The position numbers and the translations under genes are program-made. Source: Petrotoga mobilis SJ95 (GTDB lineage Bacteria; Thermotogota; Thermotogae; Petrotogales; Petrotogaceae). Taken from it: 64,000 nt of DNA. Below, piece after piece: positions 16,625 through 25,612 of this stretch (positions are counted from its first letter, which is position 1; each line of letters starts with the position of its first letter). The notes under the pieces were generated by a model, which saw only the letters and a list, made by a program, of their open reading frames with translations, did not search any database and was not told the DNA's origin. Location: contig NC_010003.1 in NCBI RefSeq assembly GCF_000018605.1, positions 1,588,501 through 1,652,500 on the forward strand, given 5' to 3'.

Positions 16625-19318
16625 CTATTTGAGAGTGGCTAGTAAAAACTCTATTCCCCTTCTTTTTATTCTTACATCGTTCAACTTTACAATTATATGT
16701 TCTATTTTTGAAGAATCCACACGTTCAATTTTAGATCTGTTATATAACGAGGATAACTCTAATTCTAACGCTTTTCTCATTAATTTATACTTTTCAAAAT
16801 GCAATTCGTATCTACTAATACCTTGAGTTTCCTTTATTTTCTTATCTACATCCTTTATTTGTTCTTTAAGATCTCTGACTTCTCTTTCCATTTTATTTAT
16901 TATACTTATATCCGGTTTTGAAAGATCTTCAGAGATATCCCACGTAAATTTAGGATATACGATGTTAACTTTTGAGCCTTGATCATCAGAAAAAGTATTT
17001 AAAGATAGCTTAGGTATTTTTAACGTTAATATCTCTTTTGGCTTGATCGTCCCATCAAATTCTTCTAATTCGTTCTCTAACAAATCGGTTTTTATTGCTT
17101 TTTGAGGTAATCTTATCTCTTTTTTCTTGTGAGTAGGATTAAAAAACCGTAGAGTCATCCCTTCTTTGTCTATTGAGGGTTTCATATTCACAAATTCTAT
17201 ATTTTCGTCCACTGAAGAATAGAATTTATGAACCACCCTGGCCTGGTTTTCTAAGCTTGAATTATTAATATGTTTATAAAACAATAAAGGTGGATTGATA
17301 AAGGAATTTTTGTATTTCAAAAAATCATTTTTTGGTGATATACAAAAGGCGGTCTCGATTTTCATTTTTCTTTTTACTTCTGCTCCAGGAGTATACATTA
17401 CGGGACCGGCATCTCCAATTCTTCCTTTTACGTTTTCGAGAGAAAGCCAACTTACGGATCTTAATAAAATTAAAGAAACAGCTTTTTTTGAAGAAAACGC
17501 CCCAGACGGGGTCAAGGATGTCGTAGAATGTGTGGTATAACTATAAATCCCTTTTGCCATAAAGGCTGCAAAATAGTCATCCTTTTCTAAACCAACGTAG
17601 TCCTTCATAGGAAAAACGTTATTAAAAGCGATTTCTCTTGCAGCAACTAAAAACTTTTTCATTTCTTCTTCAGGTTCCTCATATTTTATTTCGTATGGTC
17701 TTTTTACAGAATCAAAAGGAGCACCGGCATTTATATCTCCACCTCCGATTAAGGATAAAAGTAATCCATAATCTGATCCTTTTCCCAAAGATTCAATTTC
17801 GATGTTGATATAGGGCAATTCTGAAAATGTCAAAGAAAGGGTGAAATCAACTTCTTTACTGGTAAAATCAAGAGCTATTTTGGAGTAGTTATCTGATCGT
17901 GCTTTCAATCTCATTCCTGAGAAAGTTAAGTTCAGTTCTTTATCAAAGGCAGAAGAGTATTCATCACCCTTGTCTTCTACCAAAACTGGTTTGATTAAAT
18001 AATCCTTATTTTCCTTTTTAATATGAAGTTTCCCATTTTCGACGATGGCTTTGAAATGTTTGTTCTCCCAATGAAAACTATTTATGGGTTTTTCCCAATA
18101 TCTTACTTTATACTTTTTTAAATCAACTTTTGATAAAATACCTGATGGTGCAGAAAATCTATAAAGGGTTTCTTTATTTTCAAATAATACAGGCAATTCC
18201 TGAGGATTCAAATTTAGGCAAGTGTAACCTAAAGGTAAAACCTGATCTACCTTATCCAAAACTTTATTTAAAGTTGATTCAAAAATCTCTTTAATTTTAT
18301 TGTATCTTTCTTCCATGTCTTCATGAATCTGATCTACTCCTACTCCGCCTATGCTGTCGTGGACTAAGTTCATCACTAAATATTCCCAAGCCTTTTGTAT
18401 CTCTTTATCGTATTCAGAATTATCTACGATAGCAATTAACGGCTCTAATACTTTAGAGAGGATATATTCAGAATGCCAATTCATAATTTTTAAATACTGT
18501 CTTGTTGATAAACTACCAGGAAATACCGAAACAATACTTCCATCCATGAGTTCACCAACGTATTCTCCAATTAAAGATGGGTCTTCTTGGTTAAAATACT
18601 CTTTTATAAACTCATCTGGAAAAACTGTTTTTAATTCTCCATCAGTGGGATCTTCTGGCACAGGGTCCAGGTCGTATCCATTTAGTAAAGGAAGGTAATT
18701 AGTTTTTGAATATTTTTTTAGCTTGTTAATTTCCAACTCCAATCTTTTTTCCATAACTTCTGGATAATCTTTCAACCTCATGATATTCCTATAACTATCT
18801 AGTAAATATATTCCATGAATTTTGCTACCATCAGGACTGCTCCAAGTAAACCCAATTTTTGGAAATTTCATTTTTAAACCTCTCCAGAGGAAACAACTTT
18901 CTATTTCACATTGAGAATTAATTTGTGCAACTTGAGACAAAAAGCCAAAATTATCCAATAACCAACCTATCTTCATAATATTTCCAAACTTTTTAGCTTC
19001 CTGATTACCCAATATAATATTTCTAATTGAGCTTTCTTCAGAGACTCTCCAATCAATTTGTCCGTAGTATGGCCCAAAAGCTATGTTTTTAGAGTATTTT
19101 TTCAATTCGTCTTCTGCTTTTTTTCGTTCTTCTCCTTGAAAATTGCTTAGATAATCTTTCACCAGCAACATTTGCCCATCTAACACGAATTTGTATTCAG
19201 GATTATTATCAATTAACTGGAAGAGTTTTTGAAATAAACTTGGTAACATTTTTTTTGTTGCGTCAGTGGGAGCGAACCATTCTCTATCCCAATGAGTGTG
19301 TGAAATGATGTAGTACAT
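16625..19318 (-). CDS. Glycoside hydrolase family 38 alpha-mannosidase
   Basis: 897 residues, the usual size for bacterial GH38. The N-terminus begins with the zinc-site motif HTHWDREW (residues 7-14). A second active-site segment is WLLDNFGFLSQ, whose Asp (about 122) is the expected nucleophile, and the lower-active-site MNLVHDSIGGVGVD carries the usual HDS. The C-terminal third is beta-rich and helical. It cleaves alpha-mannosides in the cytoplasm, as no signal peptide is seen. It is the distal gene of an operon with a binding-protein sugar transporter, so the substrate is probably an imported manno-oligosaccharide or mannosyl compound such as mannosylglycerate (inference). Confidence 0.93.
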   Translation of the reverse strand: MYYIISHTHWDREWFAPTDATKKMLPSLFQKLFQLIDNNPEYKFVLDGQMLLVKDYLSNFQGEERKKAEDELKKYSKNIAFGPYYGQIDWRVSEESSIRNIILGNQEAKKFGNIMKIGWLLDNFGFLSQVAQINSQCEIESCFLWRGLKMKFPKIGFTWSSPDGSKIHGIYLLDSYRNIMRLKDYPEVMEKRLELEINKLKKYSKTNYLPLLNGYDLDPVPEDPTDGELKTVFPDEFIKEYFNQEDPSLIGEYVGELMDGSIVSVFPGSLSTRQYLKIMNWHSEYILSKVLEPLIAIVDNSEYDKEIQKAWEYLVMNLVHDSIGGVGVDQIHEDMEERYNKIKEIFESTLNKVLDKVDQVLPLGYTCLNLNPQELPVLFENKETLYRFSAPSGILSKVDLKKYKVRYWEKPINSFHWENKHFKAIVENGKLHIKKENKDYLIKPVLVEDKGDEYSSAFDKELNLTFSGMRLKARSDNYSKIALDFTSKEVDFTLSLTFSELPYINIEIESLGKGSDYGLLLSLIGGGDINAGAPFDSVKRPYEIKYEEPEEEMKKFLVAAREIAFNNVFPMKDYVGLEKDDYFAAFMAKGIYSYTTHSTTSLTPSGAFSSKKAVSLILLRSVSWLSLENVKGRIGDAGPVMYTPGAEVKRKMKIETAFCISPKNDFLKYKNSFINPPLLFYKHINNSSLENQARVVHKFYSSVDENIEFVNMKPSIDKEGMTLRFFNPTHKKKEIRLPQKAIKTDLLENELEEFDGTIKPKEILTLKIPKLSLNTFSDDQGSKVNIVYPKFTWDISEDLSKPDISIINKMEREVRDLKEQIKDVDKKIKETQGISRYELHFEKYKLMRKALELELSSLYNRSKIERVDSSKIEHIIVKLNDVRIKRRGIEFLLATLK

Positions 19319-19332
19319 CTCTTCGCCTCCAA

Positions 19333-20166
19333 TTATCCTTTAATTGAACCAGCCTGTATTCCTTGTAAGAGTTGTCTCTGAAAGAATATTATTATTATCA
19401 AAATTGGTATCATACCAATTACTATAGCTGCACTAAGTAAACCCCAATCTATACTGTAAAGTCCCAAAAATCTGTACATTGCAACTTGGAAAACAGTCTT
19501 ACTAGGAGAACTTATTAAGATCATAGGTAAAACAAATTCATTCCATGCAAATCTGAAAGTGAATATGAAAGATATACTTAAACCAGGCCAAGATAAAGGC
19601 ATTATTACTTTAGTAAATCTTTGCATGGTTGAGGCACCGTCAAGCGCTGCTGCCTCTTCTAAAGAAATAGGGATGGTATCAAAATGATTTTTGAGAATAA
19701 AAATATTCAACGGTATTATTAAAACCTGATAAGCAAGAATTACTCCCGCATATGTGTCTAATAAACCCATCCTCTGAAATATCAAATAGAGCGGGATTGT
19801 GTTCATAGTTATAGGAATCATAAAAACTCCCATTACTGCAGCTAAAAGTTGCTTTTTTCCTTTGAAGTGGTACCTTGAAAAGGAAAATGCTGCTAATGCT
19901 GAAATTATAACACATAGTAAGGTTGCTGGAACCGCTACTATAATACTATTCAGAAAACTTCTCATCATTTGGTCATCTTGAAAAAGAATTTGATAATTTT
20001 GAAAGGTCACTTCTTTAGGAATTAAGCTAGGAGGAAATTCTCTTGCTTCCTCCGGTGTTTTCAGTGAAGTAACAAACACCCAAAATATAGGCATTATCGT
20101 ATAAACAGCAAATATAACAAGAATGATAAATAATATGGCTCTAATTGTTTTATTCTTTTTGGTCAT
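19333..20166 (-). CDS. Sugar ABC transporter permease (MalG type)
   Basis: 277 residues with about six membrane segments. The EAA loop, which contacts the ATPase, reads EEAAALDGASTMQRFTKVIMP near residues 175-195. The N-terminal IMPIFWVFVTSLKTPEEAREFPP is typical of the MalG/UgpE group. It overlaps the upstream permease by 4 nt. No ATPase gene is present in this operon, so a shared MsmX-like ATPase encoded elsewhere is likely (inference). Confidence 0.93.
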   Translation of the reverse strand: MTKKNKTIRAILFIILVIFAVYTIMPIFWVFVTSLKTPEEAREFPPSLIPKEVTFQNYQILFQDDQMMRSFLNSIIVAVPATLLCVIISALAAFSFSRYHFKGKKQLLAAVMGVFMIPITMNTIPLYLIFQRMGLLDTYAGVILAYQVLIIPLNIFILKNHFDTIPISLEEAAALDGASTMQRFTKVIMPLSWPGLSISFIFTFRFAWNEFVLPMILISSPSKTVFQVAMYRFLGLYSIDWGLLSAAIVIGMIPILIIIIFFQRQLLQGIQAGSIKG

Positions 20167-21032
20167 GCCTCCTCACCTCTCAATGCTCGTAGATAAAGGA
20201 AAGAAACTGTCAAATTTATAATGAGTAGAACTATTCCTATGGCCGCACCAATAGACAGATTACCTTGCTCAAAACCTTGTTTATACATATACAAAGATGC
20301 CGTTGTAGTAGACATTAAAGGCCCTCCTCCTGTCAATACCAACTGAAGATCAAAAAGATTTACACTCCACATAGAAGTAAGGATCAAATTTATCCCTAAA
20401 AAAGGTGCCAACAAAGGCAGCGTTATATTGAAAAAACTTTGAAGTGGACCAGCACCATCAATTTTAGCTGCCTCATACAAATTTCTATCGATTGTCAACA
20501 ACGAGGATTCTTGAAAAAGTATAGAAAACGGCGTACCGAACCATATATTAGCTATCAATAAGGATATCAAGGCCATATTTGGATCTGATATCCAATTTAC
20601 AGGCTGCATTCCTACTCTTATAAGCAAACCATTTATCAATCCAAAATAATCGTTGTACATCCATTGCCAAGAAAATCCAACAATAGTGGCTGACAAAAGC
20701 CATGGAAGTATAAAAAGAACTCTAAAAAATTTAGTTCCCCAAACTCTTTCAATTAAAATTCTGGCTATTAAAAAGCCTATAAAAATTTGAAAAAATACCG
20801 ATCCTAATACAAAAAAGAGTGTAACTTTTAAAGATTGTAAAAAATATTCATCTTGAAAAATTTTTACCCAGTTTTGGAAACCAACAAAGGGCCAAACGTT
20901 GTTTATATTAGTAGTCTTGACATTATGCAATGAAATGCTGAAATTCCAAAATACAGGAAAAATCATCAAAAAAAACATTATGGACAAAGCAGGGAGTAAC
21001 AATAAAAAAGGCATCCACTTTTTCCTTTGCAT
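20163..21032 (-). CDS. Sugar ABC transporter permease (MalF type)
   Basis: 289 residues with about six membrane helices and an EAA loop YEAAKIDGAGPLQSFFNITLP near residues 195-215. It pairs with the downstream MalG-type permease. The gap between it and the binding-protein gene holds a hairpin that can lower its expression relative to the binding protein. Confidence 0.93.
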   Translation of the reverse strand: MQRKKWMPFLLLLPALSIMFFLMIFPVFWNFSISLHNVKTTNINNVWPFVGFQNWVKIFQDEYFLQSLKVTLFFVLGSVFFQIFIGFLIARILIERVWGTKFFRVLFILPWLLSATIVGFSWQWMYNDYFGLINGLLIRVGMQPVNWISDPNMALISLLIANIWFGTPFSILFQESSLLTIDRNLYEAAKIDGAGPLQSFFNITLPLLAPFLGINLILTSMWSVNLFDLQLVLTGGGPLMSTTTASLYMYKQGFEQGNLSIGAAIGIVLLIINLTVSFLYLRALRGEEA

Positions 21033-21065
21033 TGATTCACCACCTCCGTCTATTCTTCACTAAAA

Positions 21066-21093
21066 GCAGCCTCCTTTAAAGAAGGAGGACTGC
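21066..21093 (-). terminator. Attenuator hairpin between binding-protein and permease genes
   Basis: On the minus strand GCAGTCCTCCTT pairs with AAAGGAGGCTGC over a short loop and is followed by TTTT. A hairpin at this point is common in binding-protein operons, letting the binding protein be made in excess over the membrane proteins. Confidence 0.65.
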
Positions 21094-21124
21094 TGTGTTA
21101 AAATTTTTACTTTTCAGGAATCCC

Positions 21125-22390
21125 TTAGAAGATCAAAATTTCTTCAACCTTTTTTGAAGCATTTTTCAGGGCATCCTCTGGAGTTTTTACGCCATAATAG
21201 ACTTCTTCTATTGCTATTCGCAGTGACTCAGCTATTTGAGGATATTCGGGAATATTTGGTCTTCCTTTCCCAATTGCCACCGCTTTCATAAGATCCTCGA
21301 AGAAAGGTATCTCATTTTCAAGAGTCGATTTATAGGGATCTTCTTCGGCTATGGTTTTTTGTGTGGGCAAGTAAACGTATTTAGCCAAAACTGGAGTTAA
21401 AACTTCTGGATCAAGCATTATAGTCATCAATTCCCATGCTAACTCGGGATGCTGGGATGTTGAAGGAATAGCTAACAGCCAACCACCCATCATCGTTGAA
21501 CTTTTCATACCCTCTTCTGGAACTGGAAATCCTGGTATCATACCAATTTGATTGAAATCAAATCCTTCAGGAAATTTCCCTAACAACCAACTTCCTTCGA
21601 TCATTACGGCAAATCTCTTATCAGCAAATTCTTGGCCCCATTGATGTTGAACTTGTGGCCTTATACCTATCTCTACTTGATCTCTCAAGAAAGTTAGTGC
21701 CTTTACCCCTGCCTCGCCATAAAAAGCCGGGTAATACTCTCCATCTTTCTGTTCGAGAATTTCTCCACCATTCATCCATAGATATGGAAACCACATATCA
21801 GGTGAATGACTAGCAGCAACCAAATGCATCGGTAATATGCCCTTTTTCATAGTAACAGGAGCTAATTTCTTATAAGCCTCAATGTATCCATCCCAAGTTT
21901 TCAGCATTTCGGGATCTACGCCTGCTTCTTCTAACAAATCTTTCCAATACCAAGTTACTCGTGCGTCTGTCCAAGTCCAGATGCTGTAAAACTTGCCATC
22001 AAACTTTGAACCGTCTACATTTGCAGGATAAAATTCATCAATCCTTCCCCAAGAGTTAACTTCCTTTGTAATATCTTTTAGAAAACCTGATTGTGCAAAC
22101 TCTCCCAACCATATTTGATCGACTGAAACTAAATCTCTTGGAGTTTTTCCAGCAGTCAAAGTGATAAGTTTAGACCTCGTATCATCGTATGGAAGTACTT
22201 CGTACTCCATAGTGATCTCCATATCTGGATGTCTTTTGTTCAACTCTTCTAAAGCTACTGAAATCAACATGTGCCACCTATCCGCAGGAGCAGCAAATGT
22301 TCCAGTTAAAACGACTTTTTCCACTGCTAAAGCCATACTCGAAAAAATAATAACAAATAACACAAAACTCACTAAAAACTTCCTACTCAT
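21125..22390 (-). CDS. Extracellular sugar-binding protein (family 1)
   Basis: 421 residues. A signal peptide is clear: MSRKFLVSFVLFVIIFSSMA with cleavage probably after ALA-V near residue 22; there is no lipobox cysteine. Binding-protein features include ITLTAGKTPRDLVSVDQIW, FDGKFYSIWTWTDARVTWYW and the C-terminal YPQIAESLRIAIEEVYYG. It delivers the sugar to the permease pair. It is the first transporter gene after the broken LacI gene and probably the most abundant product of the operon. Confidence 0.93.
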   Translation of the reverse strand: MSRKFLVSFVLFVIIFSSMALAVEKVVLTGTFAAPADRWHMLISVALEELNKRHPDMEITMEYEVLPYDDTRSKLITLTAGKTPRDLVSVDQIWLGEFAQSGFLKDITKEVNSWGRIDEFYPANVDGSKFDGKFYSIWTWTDARVTWYWKDLLEEAGVDPEMLKTWDGYIEAYKKLAPVTMKKGILPMHLVAASHSPDMWFPYLWMNGGEILEQKDGEYYPAFYGEAGVKALTFLRDQVEIGIRPQVQHQWGQEFADKRFAVMIEGSWLLGKFPEGFDFNQIGMIPGFPVPEEGMKSSTMMGGWLLAIPSTSQHPELAWELMTIMLDPEVLTPVLAKYVYLPTQKTIAEEDPYKSTLENEIPFFEDLMKAVAIGKGRPNIPEYPQIAESLRIAIEEVYYGVKTPEDALKNASKKVEEILIF

Positions 22391-22402
22391 CTTGATTCCT
22401 CC

Positions 22403-23200
22403 TCACTTGATTTTTTGCCCTGTTGAATCACGCCATACAACTTCAACGGGCAAAGTAATTTTGAAATCCTCGCTATTATTTTCACCCTGAATAATTGAAA
22501 CTAAATATTTTGCTGCTACCTCACCTATATTTCGTAAAGGTTGCCTTACTGTGGTAAGATTTGGAAAGATACTTTGGGCTATTGGTCTATCATCAAATCC
22601 ATATAATTTCATTTTTTCTGGTACTGAAAGACCTCTTACTTGCAACGCCGTCAAAGTACTTACCGCTACGATATCGTTACAACAAAAAATAGTATCTACA
22701 TGGTTCTTCAAACATTTGTCTATAGCTCTGTCCATCTCATTTTTCCCCACTATTTCACTATAAACGGGAATATTATGCTCTTTACAAGCGTCAAACATTC
22801 CGTTATATCTTTCTTTCACGGAACTAATAGAAAAATCTTCTTCAGTGAAAAACATTATAGATTTAACCGTTGAATTGTGAATAAGTTCTTTTGTTAAGTT
22901 ATAAGCACCTAAGTAATTATCAGACTGAACGAGTGGTTTTCTAATATCGTTAACCGTTTTATCTACAAAAACCATAGGAAACTCTTTTTTTAATAACCTT
23001 TTGAAGATTTCATCTTCTACCAATTCTTTTGTAGGAAGGATTATATATCCTTTTGGGTTAGAAGAGAGAATATATTTCATTTTTAATTTCGTTATAGAGG
23101 AATTAGAATCTATAAACTGAACGAAAGGTTCGTACTCTGTGATGTGATAAGCCTACTCAATCCCCGCCAATATCTCAGAGGTAACTATTTGTAATAAGAT
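22403..23200 (-). pseudogene. Broken LacI-family regulator
   Basis: The reading frame from 23080 to 22403 encodes the sugar-binding half of a LacI regulator (GYIILPTKELVED, CCNDIVAVSTLTALQVRGL, KLYGFDDRPIAQSIFPNLTTVRQP). Family similarity continues upstream of the first ATG in the same frame (AYHITEYEPFVQFIDSNSS), then a TAG at 23153-23155 interrupts it, and still further upstream the frame reads EILAGIE, another LacI-type stretch. No helix-turn-helix coding sequence is found. The protein would lack its DNA-binding domain, so the mannoside operon has probably lost this control. A sequencing error cannot explain the missing DNA-binding half. Confidence 0.75.
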
Positions 23201-23322
23201 GGATTTTCCTCCATTTTTTAAAGAATTAGAAAAAATTAGAAAAATAATAGTATAATTAAAAAACCTGATATCCCTACAACTGCAACCGCAAAAAAATAAC
23301 AAAAGATCGAGGAGGAAATATT

Positions 23323-24369
23323 TTGACTAATTTCAAAGAACAAGCTCATAAAATCTTAGAAGAAAGTCTTGTAATCGATGCACACTTTGATTTACTAATG
23401 GATGTGGCAAATCAAAGGAAATATGGGATTCACAAAGTTATAGAAAACGATCATCTTGACAATTTTCGTAAAGGTGGATTAAATGCCGTAGTTTCCTCTT
23501 TGTTTATCGAAAGTTTTTTAACCCCCGAAATCTCATTAAGAGAGGCTTTAGACCAAATCAGTTCATTTTACAAGGAATTAGAAGAATCAAGCGATTATTT
23601 AATGTTATGTAAATCCTACGAAGATATAATTAAAGCAAAAGAAAGTAATAAAATCGGAATATTTTTATCTTTTGAAGGAGTTGAACCTCTATACAACGAT
23701 TTAGATTTACTCGATATCTTTTACCGTTTAGGTGTGAGATTTGTCGGGCTGACTTGGAGTAGAAGGAACTACGCTGGTGATGGAAGCAAATTTCTACCGC
23801 CAGACCCCAAGAAAAACTCGAACGGTTTATCTGATTTTGGAATTGATTTAGTTAAAAAAGCTCAAAGCTTAGGTATGGTAATAGATGTTAGCCATTTAAA
23901 CGACAAAGGATTTTGGCAAGTTATCGAGCTTAGTAAAGGACCTATAATAGCTTCCCATTCTGATTGTAGAAAGATAGTAAACTTAGAAAGAAACCTCTCT
24001 GATTCACAGATAAAGGCGATAGCAGATACCGATGGAGTAATAGGAATAAACGCCTATAACAAAATCGTATCGAATGATCCGGAAAAAGCCAATGTTGATG
24101 ATTTAGTTAAACATATAGATCATATTGTAAATTTAGTAGGTATTGAGTATGTTGGTTTAGGATTTGATTTCTGTGAGCACCTAAAAAAATTCAACCCCCA
24201 GTTTGTGAACGAACTTAATCCATCCCCATCTTTTCAAGTTTTAGATAACCATTCAAATATTGTATTACTCGTTGAGAAATTACTACAAAGGGGATATGGT
24301 GAACAAGATATAAAGAAGATATTAGGAGAAAATTTTTCAAGGGTGTATAAAAAGGTACTAATTCATTAG
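23323..24369 (+). CDS. Membrane dipeptidase family protein (M19)
   Basis: 348 residues of a TIM-barrel metallopeptidase. Zinc ligands appear in order: VIDAHFDLLMD (HxD, about residues 21-23), LSFEGVEPL (Glu), VIDVSHLNDKGF (His) and PIIASHSDCRKI (His). The family hydrolyses dipeptides, in some cases D-containing ones. There is no signal peptide. The TTG start has GAGGAGG 8 nt upstream; ATG codons further in lie inside the fold. A TATAAT at 23251-23256 may be its -10 box. Confidence 0.88.
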   Translation: MTNFKEQAHKILEESLVIDAHFDLLMDVANQRKYGIHKVIENDHLDNFRKGGLNAVVSSLFIESFLTPEISLREALDQISSFYKELEESSDYLMLCKSYEDIIKAKESNKIGIFLSFEGVEPLYNDLDLLDIFYRLGVRFVGLTWSRRNYAGDGSKFLPPDPKKNSNGLSDFGIDLVKKAQSLGMVIDVSHLNDKGFWQVIELSKGPIIASHSDCRKIVNLERNLSDSQIKAIADTDGVIGINAYNKIVSNDPEKANVDDLVKHIDHIVNLVGIEYVGLGFDFCEHLKKFNPQFVNELNPSPSFQVLDNHSNIVLLVEKLLQRGYGEQDIKKILGENFSRVYKKVLIH

Positions 24370-24534
24370 AAATTTTAAATTAGTAAATTTGAAAAAATTT
24401 GGTAAAATAAGAAAGGGGGAAAGCTTTCAAACTCTGTAGATATTGATGTTATTTTTTGTGACTCTGATACAACCCTAGCAGTTGCTGAAAAACTTGATTG
24501 AAAGATTTATCAGAGATAAAAGAGGTTTTGGAAT

Positions 24535-25098
24535 ATGCCAGATAGAGATGTAAAAACAATACAAGATCTCATATATTATCAATATGCCAAAATTATAGCA
24601 AGAAGCGCTTTTTCCATCCCTAATGGAAATATTGCGAAGAAAGAGCATTATGGATTTATAAAAAAGACATTTTTAGAATTAAAAAACGGTGTTAAATCTT
24701 GGTCAGAAATTACTCGTGAAGATTGGCAATTTGTGGAATCTTCCAAGGAATGTATATATTGCGGAGCGAAAAGCGATATTCAAAAAGAACATATTGTTCC
24801 GAGGTCTTTGCAAATTACCTCCAAGTGTAAAACATGTGACAAAATCCAAGGCATTCACAACCAAGTATGGGCGTGTAAACAATGTAATTATTCAAAAGGC
24901 ACGAAAGGTCTTTATGAATTCTACAAGGCAAAATTTCCAAATGAAAAGAAATTCTACGACTTAATTCCACCACTATTAGAGAAGAAATACTTAAAGACAA
25001 TTTATAATTGTCATAAATGTGCTGGAACTCTAAACTTGGGTGATCTAGATGGCGACGGAAAAATAACTGTACTGGATATTGACTTCATACTTCATTGA
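24535..25098 (+). CDS. HNH endonuclease with a calcium-loop-like tail
   Basis: 187 residues. The HNH core with zinc knuckles is clear: CIYCGAKSDIQKEHIVPRSL (about residues 80-99), then CKTCDKIQGIHNQVWACKQCNYSKGTKG. After a further CHKC the protein ends in GDLDGDGKITVLDIDFILH, which has the shape of an EF-hand/dockerin loop (DxDGDGxITxxD). The gene precedes a decayed DNA methylase and OLD and PD-(D/E)XK nuclease genes, so a restriction or defence role is likely by context. It has no good ribosome site (AGAGGTTTTGGAAT), so the start is less sure than the family. Confidence 0.8.
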   Translation: MPDRDVKTIQDLIYYQYAKIIARSAFSIPNGNIAKKEHYGFIKKTFLELKNGVKSWSEITREDWQFVESSKECIYCGAKSDIQKEHIVPRSLQITSKCKTCDKIQGIHNQVWACKQCNYSKGTKGLYEFYKAKFPNEKKFYDLIPPLLEKKYLKTIYNCHKCAGTLNLGDLDGDGKITVLDIDFILH

Positions 25099-25117
25099 AC
25101 TTCTCTAAAAACGGTAT

Positions 25118-25612
25118 TTGTGCCTTTTACGAGCTAATAAAAATATAAACATTGCTTTTATGCCTAAACTTTATCAGGCACAACCTTTAACTGGTTTTAA
25201 ATATTTACATGGCAGAAAAGGAGACAAAGCGTTTCATATTGGACCTTTGAATGCTCCTGTTACGATGGAAGAAGTGGAAAAGGTGGTTATTGAGTGTAGA
25301 GCTAATGATTTCAACAAAGCAGATGTTCTTGGCTGGGAGTGGAGTTATGAAGTTAACGAACTCGCTAAAGCACGAGCAAAGGAAAATGAAGTTGTACTCA
25401 AAATCACTGATTTTCAAATCCCACCCACAGGAGAACTTGCACAGATTTCCAGTAAAGTAAAAGACCCAAGAGATCTCATGGATTAATGGGCAATTGATTG
25501 GGATTGTGAAGCTAAACATAAAGATGATGAAGCAGGTGAATACCAGATAATGGTTAAGGTGGTGGATGTTTTCGCGAATGGCACGAATAAGGTGTCGGAG
25601 GTGAAAAATGAA
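25118..25612 (+). pseudogene. Remnant of a DNA methyltransferase C-terminus
   Basis: One frame reads KLYQAQPLTGFKYLHGRKG, FHIGPLNAPVTMEEVEKVV and KADVLGWEWSYEVNELAKA, then a stop at RDLMD*, and goes on in the same frame with WAIDWD and GEYQIMVKVVDVFANGTNKV. From memory of the family, these blocks are the C-terminal region of large adenine-specific DNA methylases (HVGPxxAPVT, DxLGWEWE, YWAIDWD, GKYxVMVKVVDIFGNDT). The catalytic part is missing, the segment between the blocks is shortened, and TAA stands where Tyr is expected. It ends where the OLD-type gene starts. Confidence 0.7.

Noticed and set aside
24370-24534. Short protein-like stretch before the HNH gene (VDIDVIFCDSDTTLAVAEKL)
   Set aside because: Only about 25 codons with no recognisable family; probably debris or chance.
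25550-25612. Earlier start for the OLD-type gene
   Set aside because: The extra residues (VKVVDVFANGTNKV) belong to the methylase remnant; GGAGGTG points to the ATG at 25613.
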